Shown: piece after piece, positions 32,370 through 40,575 of the stretch
Layout: the number at the start of each line of letters is the position of its first letter
Numbering within the stretch: position 1 is the first letter of the stretch
NCBI RefSeq assembly: GCF_014635845.1
Contig: NZ_BMDP01000003.1
Location: 372,001-436,000 of the forward strand
Source: Oxalicibacterium solurbis
GTDB taxonomy: Bacteria; Pseudomonadota; Gammaproteobacteria; Burkholderiales; Burkholderiaceae_D
Length of the DNA: 64,000 bases
Reading direction: 5' to 3'
The notes under the pieces: model-generated
Database searches by the model: none
What the model was told of the DNA's origin: nothing
The model's input: only the letters and a program-made list of their open reading frames with translations
Position numbers and translations under genes: made by a program

Positions 32370-33158
32370 ATGCCAAACACATTCATCGAGAATCGTGAGG
32401 GCTGGTTGCGGCTTTCCGAGATTGATTACCTTGGACAGTTCGTTAAGGTGTGGCTTGCGTTTAACGCTTGGTATCGCAACGCATATTCCGAGACGCAGGA
32501 TCGAAAAATTCTCAATGAACTTAAGTGGAACGCTAACCCGGTCGGCAACGCGCTGCGTCCACTATTAGAGACTCTGTCTGAGGACGCGGAGCAATTTCGA
32601 AGTGATATTGGACTTCTTCATCATCGTTTAGAGCACTATGAAATTCAGACGGGTAAAGCCGAAGACAAGCATCGAATTACGTTTCGTAAGGTATATCTGC
32701 GTGACAGAGGGCCGAAAGTTGAGACAATTAACTCTTATGGATACACCTTTAAGGTTGATCGTAAAGCAAATGGTTCCTTGGATACCACTGTATTGAACAG
32801 AGCTCGAGCGCCAATATTGCAACATCAGCAGCAAAAATACGACCTTGAAGAGTTAGAAGCCATTCCTGCTTTTGGCACTTTACGACCTACACAGAAAAAT
32901 TGTCTGCGAGAGCTTTACGAAGCCTCGGCCCCTCGAGAGATTCTAGACCTTCTGACGCAGAAAGATATTGAGCCGATAAAATGCGGATCGTTTTCGTTTT
33001 ATTGCTCCCGTGAGGAATTATTTGCTGCAGCAGTTGAGGCTGTTTATCTCTTGCGATGCCATTTGTTTCATGGAGAATTATCGCCAACTAAACAGGCATC
33101 GGAATGCTATGAGCCCGCATATCGAATCGTCCGGCGATTTCTGACTTGTGTAACTTGA
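32370..33158 (+). CDS. Uncharacterised protein with a HEPN-like RX4H motif
   Basis: 262 residues from the ATG at 32370; a TTG at 32361 overlapping the specificity gene stop is also possible. Near the C-terminus AVYLLRCHLFHGELSP (R229 and H234) has the R-X4-H signature followed by G, as in HEPN-domain ribonucleases of toxin and defence systems. The N-terminal FVKVWLAFNAWYRNAY is conserved-looking. The middle (100-160) is hydrophilic. There is no membrane segment. It sits directly behind the specificity gene, so probably part of the same transcript. Ribonuclease activity is inferred from one motif only. Confidence 0.55.
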   Translation: MPNTFIENREGWLRLSEIDYLGQFVKVWLAFNAWYRNAYSETQDRKILNELKWNANPVGNALRPLLETLSEDAEQFRSDIGLLHHRLEHYEIQTGKAEDKHRITFRKVYLRDRGPKVETINSYGYTFKVDRKANGSLDTTVLNRARAPILQHQQQKYDLEELEAIPAFGTLRPTQKNCLRELYEASAPREILDLLTQKDIEPIKCGSFSFYCSREELFAAAVEAVYLLRCHLFHGELSPTKQASECYEPAYRIVRRFLTCVT

Positions 33159-33276
33159 AAACCGGAAGCAATGAAGAACTAGTCGTTATTAATAGCGAAC
33201 TCATTCATGCTGATCTCCGGAAAATACGAATCGGAATTTTACGAAATCTTGGTTATACGGATGAGAGGTTTTATCA

Positions 33277-34266
33277 ATGAGCGATATCAAACTTTTCAAA
33301 GTCAACGACGGTAAGGTCACCGAGCTGCAAGGTGATACATCTGACCTAGAAAAACCACTACAAACTCTAATCGAGGCCAACCTCGAACCCTTACTCCGCA
33401 TTCGCTTTTTGGCAACCGAATACTCCACTGGCAAGACGCACGGTGGGCGTATTGATTCGCTAGGGTTGGACGAAAACAACTGTCCGGTGATTTTGGAGTA
33501 CAAGCGTTCGGTCGGTGAAAACGTTATCAATCAGGGGCTGTTTTACCTCGATTGGTTGATGGATCATCAGGCCGAATTCAAGCTACTGGTGATGGATAGG
33601 CTCGGCAAAATGGCGGCGGATGCTATCGATTGGAGTGCGCCTAGGTTAGTCTGCATTGCGGCAGATTTCACTAAATACGATGGACACGCAGTTCAGCAAA
33701 TTAACCGCAATATCGAGCTTATTCGTTATCGTCGTTTTGGTGAAGAACTGCTTCTATTTGAGTTGGCTAATACGTCGAGCGATCCTTTTGCAAAGGCGCA
33801 TGGAAATAAGGCAACAAAACTAATTAAAGATGTAGGAAATTCCTCTTCTGTGCAAGCAAAGCCTGTAGGCCCAGACAAATCATACGCAGAAATTTTGCCA
33901 ACTCTTTCAGAGCCCTTGAAAGAAGTTCTTGCCTCGTTAGAAAATTACATGCTTTCACTAGGCGATGATGTACAGCGTAAGGAATTACGCTTATACGTTG
34001 CTTTCAAGCGTCTGAAGAACTTTGCAACGGTGGTATTGCAGAAGAATCGATTAATGCTCTATCTGCACCTTGATCCCGCTTCTGTTGTTCAAAGTTTATC
34101 TAATGCCCGAGATGTTGCTCAGCTCGGTCATTGGGGTACTGGAGATACAGAGGTGCCTCTGGCTTCAATGGAAGACTTTGATGCTGTTAAGCCGTTTATT
34201 GTGGCGGCTTATGAGGGACGGGCACTTACTCATATGCATAGTCAAGCCAAACCGCTCGATTCCTGA
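33277..34266 (+). CDS. NucS-like PD-(D/E)xK nuclease with C-terminal DUF5655 domain
   Basis: 329 residues. The core GGRIDSLGLDENNCPVILEYKRS (D60, E74-x-K76) is the PD-(D/E)xK metal site arranged as in NucS/DUF91-like nucleases. ENVINQGLFYLDWLMDHQAEF continues that domain. The C-terminal ~110 residues (ELRLYVAFKRLKNFATVV ... DVAQLGHWGTGDTEVPL ... VKPFIVAAYEG) correspond to DUF5655, a small DNA- or substrate-related module often appended to nucleases. It is in line with the preceding restriction-type genes, 118 bp downstream of the HEPN-like gene. Confidence 0.75.
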   Translation: MSDIKLFKVNDGKVTELQGDTSDLEKPLQTLIEANLEPLLRIRFLATEYSTGKTHGGRIDSLGLDENNCPVILEYKRSVGENVINQGLFYLDWLMDHQAEFKLLVMDRLGKMAADAIDWSAPRLVCIAADFTKYDGHAVQQINRNIELIRYRRFGEELLLFELANTSSDPFAKAHGNKATKLIKDVGNSSSVQAKPVGPDKSYAEILPTLSEPLKEVLASLENYMLSLGDDVQRKELRLYVAFKRLKNFATVVLQKNRLMLYLHLDPASVVQSLSNARDVAQLGHWGTGDTEVPLASMEDFDAVKPFIVAAYEGRALTHMHSQAKPLDS

Positions 34267-34303
34267 AAAGGTTTGTCTTTGGTGCCGATAATTTTTAAAC
34301 AGA

Positions 34304-35014
34304 ATGCCAAATACTTCTTTTTCTGGTTTCGCGGTTAAACCCCCTATTAATCGCAAAAAGAATCGAACAAAAATTCATTGGAATAGTTTGCTCCCAATAT
34401 TAATAAGCATATTGGGTATCGGTGCTTGGATTGCAGGAGAGGCGTTTTATACGGGTTATTGGAATGCGGCTGGAGTGCGGCCGATAGTTTCAATGAGCTT
34501 GCAACAAACAGCATTTGCTGGTTTTGCCGCTGCGTATTACAACTGGGCCTGGTTGCCAGTGGTACTAGGTATTTTTTCCCTATATATCGCAGTTCTTTCA
34601 TTTGGCTTTAAAAATAAGAGTCCATTAAAAATCTTGTGGATTATTAAATCAAAGAAATGGTGGGATGAAAATGTTGAAATCGACAAAACGTTGAGCAAGC
34701 TCTTTAAGTCTCTGTTAGTCGCAGCAATTCTCTTTTTTATTTTGATACTGACGCCACTTACCTTATGGGTGATCAAGGCCATGGAGGACGGTAAGAACGT
34801 ATTTTATAAACAGGCTTGCGCTGTAAAAGCAGCAAAGACTTTGCCTAGTAAAATCATGCTCGACGATGGTACGGCAATTGGTGGACGAATTTTAGCCAGA
34901 TCTGAACACTTAATTGTATTTTTGACTGATACATCAATTGATGTGATCGCCATCGATGGAGAAAAAAGTAGGTTGCTTGATTCAACTCATGTAAGCCTCA
35001 CGAAATGTTTATAG
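34304..35014 (+). CDS. Three-helix membrane protein of unknown function
   Basis: 236 residues. Hydrophobic segments lie near 28-47, 79-101 and 137-157. The last ~75 residues form a soluble domain containing LPSKIMLDDGTAIGGRILARSEHLIVFLTDTSIDVIAI, which looks like a small beta-barrel. AT-rich codon use matches the preceding genes and differs from flanking chromosomal genes. It is 37 bp behind the DUF5655 gene. It could be an effector or simply a neighbour; no family recognised. Confidence 0.6.
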   Translation: MPNTSFSGFAVKPPINRKKNRTKIHWNSLLPILISILGIGAWIAGEAFYTGYWNAAGVRPIVSMSLQQTAFAGFAAAYYNWAWLPVVLGIFSLYIAVLSFGFKNKSPLKILWIIKSKKWWDENVEIDKTLSKLFKSLLVAAILFFILILTPLTLWVIKAMEDGKNVFYKQACAVKAAKTLPSKIMLDDGTAIGGRILARSEHLIVFLTDTSIDVIAIDGEKSRLLDSTHVSLTKCL

Positions 35015-35222
35015 GGTCCTCATATTGGCGGCCCTATCTTAAACAAAAGTTACTGGCTGACGATAGGGATTAGACGAGCTTTCTAGCCCTGAAGCATTGC
35101 ATTCATGGAAGTAATTCATCGAAAAATAATGCGTAAAGAGTACGCAGGATTCCAGGTGCATAACCAGATTTCGTGCGATGATGGCTGTGACGGCACCCTG
35201 CCGTCATGACGAAAGGTCAGCC

Positions 35223-35396
35223 ATGAAAAAGTTCAAAAAACTTCTTGGCGCGGTATGTGTGCTGGCTTCGGTATTGCTCGTACTGGAAGGATGCAGCAGC
35301 GGGTACGCCAGCTATCCGCAGGATACAAATTCAGGCGCTTCTGGTGTGCAGGTATATGGCGAAGTGGATGCGGGTGTATATCACGGTAGCCGTTGA
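35223..35396 (+). CDS. Small lipoprotein
   Basis: 57 residues from the ATG at 35223. A basic start (MKKFKKLLG), a hydrophobic core and V-L-E-G-C form a lipobox-like signal, followed by SSGYASYPQDTNSGASG. An outer- or inner-membrane lipoprotein of unknown role. Confidence 0.5.
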   Translation: MKKFKKLLGAVCVLASVLLVLEGCSSGYASYPQDTNSGASGVQVYGEVDAGVYHGSR

Positions 35397-35490
35397 TTGC
35401 CTGCCACTGTTTGCCTGGAAGTTGTACGAAAACTGACCGCCGGGTCGATGCGATTCCTGTTGCCAGCTCAACTGCCGGACTTGTGAAAAG

Positions 35491-36654
35491 TCAGGCACCT
35501 GCCTTGATCAAACGCCGTAATCCCATCAAACCCAGTAGCGGGCCGGGTAGCAACAGCCACGCTACGGTGCTGCCCCAGTTTTCGACGATTCCTGCACCGA
35601 TCTGAATCGAAACCATCGAAATCGCAAAGCCGATCGCGTTCTGGAATGCCAGTGCGCTGCCGACCATTTCCGGTGGACAGGCTTTGGCCGATAGCGCCGA
35701 AAAATGCGGGGAATCGGCAACCACGCTGATTCCCCAGGCAAGCAGCAACAAAATCTTTGCCGACATTCCCCAAGTGCCGCTCAAGGGAAAAAGCGCGCAA
35801 CACAGGGCAGACGTGGCAAGTGCTGCCGCCGCAACGCGCGCACTGCCTATCCGTTTGCTCCACAAACCGCCGGCCATGCATCCGATGGCACCTGCTGCAG
35901 TCACGACAAACGACCAACCCGATAGTGCCGCAGTCGATTGCGAGGCAACGCCAGAGACGATGATGAACGTCGGCACCAGCGTCCAGAACGCATACAGCTC
36001 CCACATATGGCCGAAGTATCCGAGAGCGGCAGCGCGGAAATTCGGAATCGCAAATATCGAGAGCAGGCGGCGTATGTCGAGCGATCCTGCTCCTGCAGCT
36101 CGTACTAGATGCGGGCCGTCACCCAGCCGCCAGATCATCGCCGCTGCAATCAATGCCAGTGCGGAAGAAACTAGCATGCTCGGTTGCCATGGCCAGCTTG
36201 CGCCGACGGCACGCACGCCGTAAGGCAAGGCCACGCCGATCGTCTGCATGCCGATCAGCTGTGATAACGCATTGCCCGCCCTATCCGGCACCCAGCTGAC
36301 GATCAGCTTCATGCTGAGCGGATAGATGCCGGCCAGGCAGATGCCGATGGCAAAGCGCAATGGCAGTCCGGCCTGCAAGCCGTGCGCGCCAAAGGCAAAC
36401 ATGGCATTCAATATGGCGCCCGATACGGCACAAACGGCGAAGATCCGGCTTGCCGCAAAACGGTCGGCGAGTCCGGAGAGCGAAAACGTCAGCGTGCCGA
36501 TGATGAATCCGAGCTGGACGGCGTTAGTCAGCAAGCCGATGTCGGCAGCGGTCAAATGCCAGGCATGCATCAGGTCGCCGGCTGCGCCATTGGCGGCAAA
36601 CCATAATGAGGTGCCGAACAGTTGGGCGAGAATGATCGAAAAGACGGGAGGCAT
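35491..36654 (-). CDS. Major facilitator superfamily transporter
   Basis: 387 residues with ~12 hydrophobic helices. The loop-2/3 region GLADRFAASRIF corresponds to the MFS G-x-x-x-D-R-x-x signature, and a similar loop occurs between the halves (LWSKRIGSAR). It is likely an inner-membrane secondary transporter; no substrate can be inferred. It is divergent from the DUF427 gene. Confidence 0.88.
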   Translation of the reverse strand: MPPVFSIILAQLFGTSLWFAANGAAGDLMHAWHLTAADIGLLTNAVQLGFIIGTLTFSLSGLADRFAASRIFAVCAVSGAILNAMFAFGAHGLQAGLPLRFAIGICLAGIYPLSMKLIVSWVPDRAGNALSQLIGMQTIGVALPYGVRAVGASWPWQPSMLVSSALALIAAAMIWRLGDGPHLVRAAGAGSLDIRRLLSIFAIPNFRAAALGYFGHMWELYAFWTLVPTFIIVSGVASQSTAALSGWSFVVTAAGAIGCMAGGLWSKRIGSARVAAAALATSALCCALFPLSGTWGMSAKILLLLAWGISVVADSPHFSALSAKACPPEMVGSALAFQNAIGFAISMVSIQIGAGIVENWGSTVAWLLLPGPLLGLMGLRRLIKAGA

Positions 36655-36812
36655 TTCGTCGCGGGCGGCAAGTATTGCCTTGCATCATACACACAGGCAA
36701 GTCGGCCTGCGTCGGCCGGCAACAAAGGTCAAATGGCAGTAATCTGGCTGTTGGTTAGCTGTCCTTCGTTACAGGAACAAGATCGTGCTGCAGATGCAGC
36801 GGGAGAAACACC

Positions 36813-37190
36813 ATGCCAGACAAGCCAGTCAGAATTCCCGGACCGGATCATCCGATTACGATCACACCTGATCCGGCACACATCATCGTCATCGTTGCAG
36901 ACCGTGTCATTGCCGACACGCGCGCAGCGCTTACCTTGCAGGAAGCGTCATATCCCGCCGTACATTACATTCCGCGCGAAGACGTCGACATGGCGCAACT
37001 GCAGCGCACCGACCACGCAACGTATTGTCCGTACAAGGGCGATGCCAGTTACTACAGCATCCCTGCCGGCGGCGCGCGCTCTGGCAACGCAGTGTGGAGT
37101 TATGAATCGCCGCACGAGGCAGTAGCAAAAATCGCGGGCTATCTTGCCTTCTATCCGGATCGCGTCGATGCGATCCGGGTCGATGGCTGA
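36813..37190 (+). CDS. DUF427-family protein
   Basis: 125 residues with RBS cgggaga before the ATG. The family segments are VADRVIADTRAALTLQEASYPAVHYIPREDV, YCPYKGDASYY and WSYESPHEAVAKIAGYLAFYPD. DUF427 proteins are small cytoplasmic beta-rich proteins of unknown activity. It stands alone, convergent with the maleate isomerase-like gene. Confidence 0.85.
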   Translation: MPDKPVRIPGPDHPITITPDPAHIIVIVADRVIADTRAALTLQEASYPAVHYIPREDVDMAQLQRTDHATYCPYKGDASYYSIPAGGARSGNAVWSYESPHEAVAKIAGYLAFYPDRVDAIRVDG

Positions 37191-37215
37191 TACGACGCGC
37201 CCCTCGCCTCGTCGA

Positions 37216-37965
37216 TCAGAATTTGCCCGACAACAGTGCGCCAGCATTCGGCGCGACGGTTTGCAAGCCGAGCTCTTCCAGCATCTGGTAAGTCGTGCAG
37301 ACAGCGGCCGATACGACCGGTAGGCCAATCCTGTCCTGCACCGGCTGGATCGATGACAGCGATGGCATCTGCACGCAGGCCGATAGTACGACGGCATCGC
37401 AATTGGCGACGTTGAGGCGTTTTGAGATCTCGATCAGTGCGTTCGGATCGCGTGCGCCGACTTCCAGGTTGTCCGGTATTTCCAGCGAAATGCAGTCCAG
37501 CACTTCGAACCCTTCGTGCTCGATGTAATCGACGACCAACTCCGTCAGCGGCTTCATGTAGGGGGCCACGATTGCAATTTTTTTTGCGCCAATCTTGCCG
37601 AGTCCGTGAACCAGCGCCCCGGCGCTGGTCACCACCGGTGCCGGGCCGTCATTCTCTAGGGTACGTTGATGCAGGCGCGCCGACGATACGCGGTGATAAC
37701 CACGCCCCATGCTCATGATGGCAACCAGGCAGGCGTAGCCGAGCACGTCCACGCGTGCGTCCGACAGCTCCAGCGCGCAGCGATCCGAGTCGCCGTCCAT
37801 GGCGGCCAGTTCTTCCTTCGTCACGCGTTTCATGCGCATGCGGCTGGAGTGGAAGGTAAAGCGCTCCGGTGCAATCGCTTCCCGCGCGCGCAGTATGGCG
37901 GGAATTTCCGTTTCCATCGTGGTGTTGCTGCTCGGGACAATTTGCCCGATGCGATAAGTCTTCAT
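37216..37965 (-). CDS. Maleate cis-trans isomerase / Asp-Glu racemase superfamily protein
   Basis: 249 residues. SSNTTMETE at the start and two catalytic cysteines, C79 in LGYACLV and C197 in VLSACVQMPS, match maleate isomerase (MaiA/NicE-like). Arylmalonate decarboxylases of the same fold lack the first Cys, so decarboxylation is less likely. It interconverts small dicarboxylates, e.g. maleate to fumarate, in the cytoplasm. The gene follows the GntR regulator gene on the same strand and is divergent from the malonate TRAP and mdc operon, so the regulator may govern both. Confidence 0.8.
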   Translation of the reverse strand: MKTYRIGQIVPSSNTTMETEIPAILRAREAIAPERFTFHSSRMRMKRVTKEELAAMDGDSDRCALELSDARVDVLGYACLVAIMSMGRGYHRVSSARLHQRTLENDGPAPVVTSAGALVHGLGKIGAKKIAIVAPYMKPLTELVVDYIEHEGFEVLDCISLEIPDNLEVGARDPNALIEISKRLNVANCDAVVLSACVQMPSLSSIQPVQDRIGLPVVSAAVCTTYQMLEELGLQTVAPNAGALLSGKF

Positions 37966-38012
37966 GCGGCGCTCCTGTTGTGGTTGATGCTGCGGTGCCG
38001 ACGATGCAATTG

Positions 38013-38675
38013 CTAGGCGGCTTGATTGGAAATGCGCGACAGCGACGCGATCAGGTCGGTAAACCTGTGGCCCTGGATCATGATGTGATCGCGCAGCAGT
38101 TCGCCGGCGGCGTCGCTGCGGCCTTCGATGATCGCCTGGACCACCGCGTCATGTTCGGAAAACGATTTGTCGATGCGGCCATGCACGCGCAGCTGCAGCC
38201 GGCGGTAGGGGCGCAGGCGCCGGTGCAGCGTGCGCGCCTGCTCGATCAGGAAGGCATTGTGGCTGCCGGCGTAAATGCATTGATGGAAAGTCTCGCCGCG
38301 ATAGAAATACTCGTCCGGGTCGGGTGCGTTGCGCGCTTCTTCGCAGGCATGGTGGGCGGCCAGCAGCGCCGCATGATCGGCCGGCGACATGCGGCGCGCC
38401 GCGAGCCGGGCGCACATCGCCTCGATTTCCGACATGACTTCGAACATCTCGATCAGTTTCTGCGGACTGATTTCCGCCACGATCGCGCCGCGTCGTGGCC
38501 GCATGACGATGATCCCCATCGATGCGAGCTGGATCAGCGCTTCGCGGATCGGTGTACGCGAAACGCCGAACTGCGTTGCCAGTTCGGTTTCATCCAGGTG
38601 CTGGCCGGGCGCCAGCTTGCCGACGGCGATCATTTCCTCGATGGCTTCGCGCAGCAGTTCAGAGCGTTTTTTCAT
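38013..38675 (-). CDS. GntR-family regulator with FCD domain
   Basis: 220 residues. The winged helix carries the GntR motif (LDETELATQFGVSRTPIREALIQL), followed by wing GIIVMRPRRGAIV. The C-terminal FCD domain has the conserved segments EVMSEIEAMCARLAARR and FHQCIYAGSHN with metal/ligand histidines. FCD regulators respond to organic acids; malonate or a related acid is likely by context. It is divergent from the TRAP transporter gene. Confidence 0.88.
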   Translation of the reverse strand: MKKRSELLREAIEEMIAVGKLAPGQHLDETELATQFGVSRTPIREALIQLASMGIIVMRPRRGAIVAEISPQKLIEMFEVMSEIEAMCARLAARRMSPADHAALLAAHHACEEARNAPDPDEYFYRGETFHQCIYAGSHNAFLIEQARTLHRRLRPYRRLQLRVHGRIDKSFSEHDAVVQAIIEGRSDAAGELLRDHIMIQGHRFTDLIASLSRISNQAA

Positions 38676-38956
38676 GTGGAGCAGCTTCTTCGCGAATAAA
38701 ACGACCGGCTAATCAATATGCAGGGCGGATTATATTTAATTCTTGACTGTGTATTTGTTAAATGTATTCTTGTATACACAAAAAGAAAAGCAGATGTTAT
38801 GTTGCGCATGCGAACGGTGTGACTCGCCGGCCTTCCCGTCATGGGATTTTCCGGTTTGCCTGTCAGTGAAGCAGGGTTCGTCGGGCGTGCATCGAGTCTT
38901 GCGGACGGGCCGCAAGCCGGAATCTTTCAAACAAGAATTGCATAAGGAGACACAAC
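38676..38956 (+). promoter_or_regulatory. Divergent control region of the malonate locus
   Basis: 281 bp between the GntR regulator and the TRAP binding-protein gene. A sigma70-like promoter is visible: ttgact at 38743-38748, a 16-bp spacer and tattct at 38765-38770. An 8-bp palindrome tgtataca at 38771-38778, typical of FCD-type GntR operators, directly overlaps the start side of that promoter. RBS aaggaga precedes the dctP-type gene. Confidence 0.6.
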
Positions 38957-39982
38957 ATGAGAAGGATTTTCCTGAAGTCGGCATTATCTTCCATCCTGGC
39001 CGGCGCTCTCGCCGTCGGGTTTTCCAGCGCGGCATTCGCCGCACCGAAAGTCATCAAGATTTCGCATCAGTTCCCGGGCGGCGACGGCCCCGAAGCCGAT
39101 TTCCGTCATCGCCTGGCCGTGAAGTTCGCGCAAGAGGTTGAAAAGCGTACGAACGGCGAACTGAAATTCCAGATCTATCCGTCCGCATCGTTGGTCAAGC
39201 CGACCGGCCAGTTTTCCGCGATGCAGACCGGCGCACTCGACATGACGGTGCTGCCGCTCGCCTACGAGGGCGGCAAGATCCCTGAAACCAATCTCGGTCT
39301 GATGCCGGCACTAGTCACCAGCTATGAGCAGGGGCTGCGCTGGAAAACGGCGCCGATCGGCAAAGCGCTGAGCGATGTGGTGGAAGGCAAAGGCGTCAAG
39401 ATCATTACGTGGGTGTGGCAGGCTGGCGGCGTGGCATCGAAGGAGAAAGCCATTGTCGAGCCGAGCGATGCGAAAGGCATCAAGATTCGTGGCGGCAGCA
39501 AGGACATGGACCTGATGCTGAAAGGTGCCGGCGGCTCGATTACCAACATTCCTTCATCCGAAATCTACAACGCGATGCAGACCGGCGTGCTGGACGCAGC
39601 CGTCACATCGAGCACGTCGCTGCTGAGCTTCCGTCTGTATGAAGTGGCGAAGCACGTGACGACTGCGCGCAAGAATACGTTCTGGTTCATGTTCGAACCG
39701 CTGTTGATGGCCAAGAGCACCTATGACAGCCTGACGCCGGCACAGCAGAAGATCGTGACGGAAGTCGGCGCGGATCTGGAAAAGTTCGCGATGGAAGAGT
39801 CGAAGAAGGACGACGTGCGACTCGGCGAAGTTTATGCAAAGAACGGCGCGCAGGCATCCGACATGGATGATGCCGCTTTCGCAAAATGGCGTGAACTGGC
39901 TAAGCAGACCTCATGGAAGAACTTCGCGGAAAAAGTGAAGAACGGCCAGCAACTGCTCGACATGGCGCAAGCGGTCAAGTAA
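38957..39982 (+). CDS. dctP: TRAP transporter solute-binding protein, DctP family
   Basis: 341 residues with an N-terminal signal peptide (basic MRRIFLKS, hydrophobic core, cleavage near AFAAPK). The mature part shows the DctP family segments HQFPGGDGPEADFRHRLA, GELKFQIYPSASLVKPTGQFSAMQTGALDM and YNAMQTGVLDAAVTS. It binds a carboxylic acid in the periplasm, probably malonate in this context, and delivers it to the permease encoded behind it. An intercistronic hairpin follows. Confidence 0.92.
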   Translation: MRRIFLKSALSSILAGALAVGFSSAAFAAPKVIKISHQFPGGDGPEADFRHRLAVKFAQEVEKRTNGELKFQIYPSASLVKPTGQFSAMQTGALDMTVLPLAYEGGKIPETNLGLMPALVTSYEQGLRWKTAPIGKALSDVVEGKGVKIITWVWQAGGVASKEKAIVEPSDAKGIKIRGGSKDMDLMLKGAGGSITNIPSSEIYNAMQTGVLDAAVTSSTSLLSFRLYEVAKHVTTARKNTFWFMFEPLLMAKSTYDSLTPAQQKIVTEVGADLEKFAMEESKKDDVRLGEVYAKNGAQASDMDDAAFAKWRELAKQTSWKNFAEKVKNGQQLLDMAQAVK

Positions 39983-39994
39983 TTCGTCTGATCG

Positions 39995-40029
39995 AAAATG
40001 CCTGCAGCCTGAGGGTTGCAGGCATTTTT
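39995..40029 (+). terminator. Intra-operon hairpin between TRAP binding-protein and permease genes
   Basis: A perfect 12-bp stem aaaatgcctgca/tgcaggcatttt with a 10-nt loop and a T-run. It probably ends most transcripts here, so the binding protein is made in excess over the permease and the mdc enzymes. Confidence 0.8.
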
Positions 40030-40043
40030 CCAGGAATGTCCTT

Positions 40044-40574
40044 ATGAACAAATTGATCCAAGTTTTCGGCGGTGGACTGCGCTGCTTCAATCGGTGGATG
40101 GCGATTATTGCTGCCATGCTGATCGTGATCGCGGCGGTGGCGCTCGTCTATGAAGTCATCACGCGTTATTACGTGAAAATCGCCAATGACTGGATGATCG
40201 AGTTTTGCGTCTATCTGCTGATTGCGGCCACCTTTCTGGCGGCGGCGTATACGCAGGCGGAACGCGGCCATGTCGGCATTGAAGTACTGGATGAAGTGAT
40301 GTCCCCCAAATGGAACCGTATCCGCCTGATGATCGGCGATGCGCTGTCGGCCGTCGTGGTCTTCGTGGTGGCGCACAATGCATGGCATTACAGCTGGGAT
40401 GCATACCAGCAAGGGTGGACAACCAGTTCGACATGGGCGCCGCCACTGTGGATTCCCTATTTTCTGATGGCGTTCGGCTTGAGCACGACGGGATTGCAGA
40501 TGATCGTGCAGATCCTGGAAACACTGGCAGTGCGCGGCGCGCACGAAAAGCCGCAGAATCTGACGGGAGCCTGA
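40044..40574 (+). CDS. TRAP transporter small permease subunit, DctQ family
   Basis: 176 residues with four hydrophobic helices. The segment DWMIEFCVYLLIAATFLAAAYTQAERGHVGIEV is characteristic of the DctQ family. It pairs with the large permease in the inner membrane. It is 1 bp from the DctM-type gene. Confidence 0.9.
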   Translation: MNKLIQVFGGGLRCFNRWMAIIAAMLIVIAAVALVYEVITRYYVKIANDWMIEFCVYLLIAATFLAAAYTQAERGHVGIEVLDEVMSPKWNRIRLMIGDALSAVVVFVVAHNAWHYSWDAYQQGWTTSSTWAPPLWIPYFLMAFGLSTTGLQMIVQILETLAVRGAHEKPQNLTGA

Positions 40575-40575
40575 G

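Noticed and set aside
37216-37965. Arylmalonate decarboxylase annotation
   Set aside because: Both active-site cysteines are present, as in maleate isomerases; the decarboxylase has Gly in place of the first.
38736-39044. Minus-strand frame overlapping the TRAP promoter region
   Set aside because: It crosses the signal-peptide part of the TRAP binding-protein gene and the predicted promoter, and has no family resemblance.
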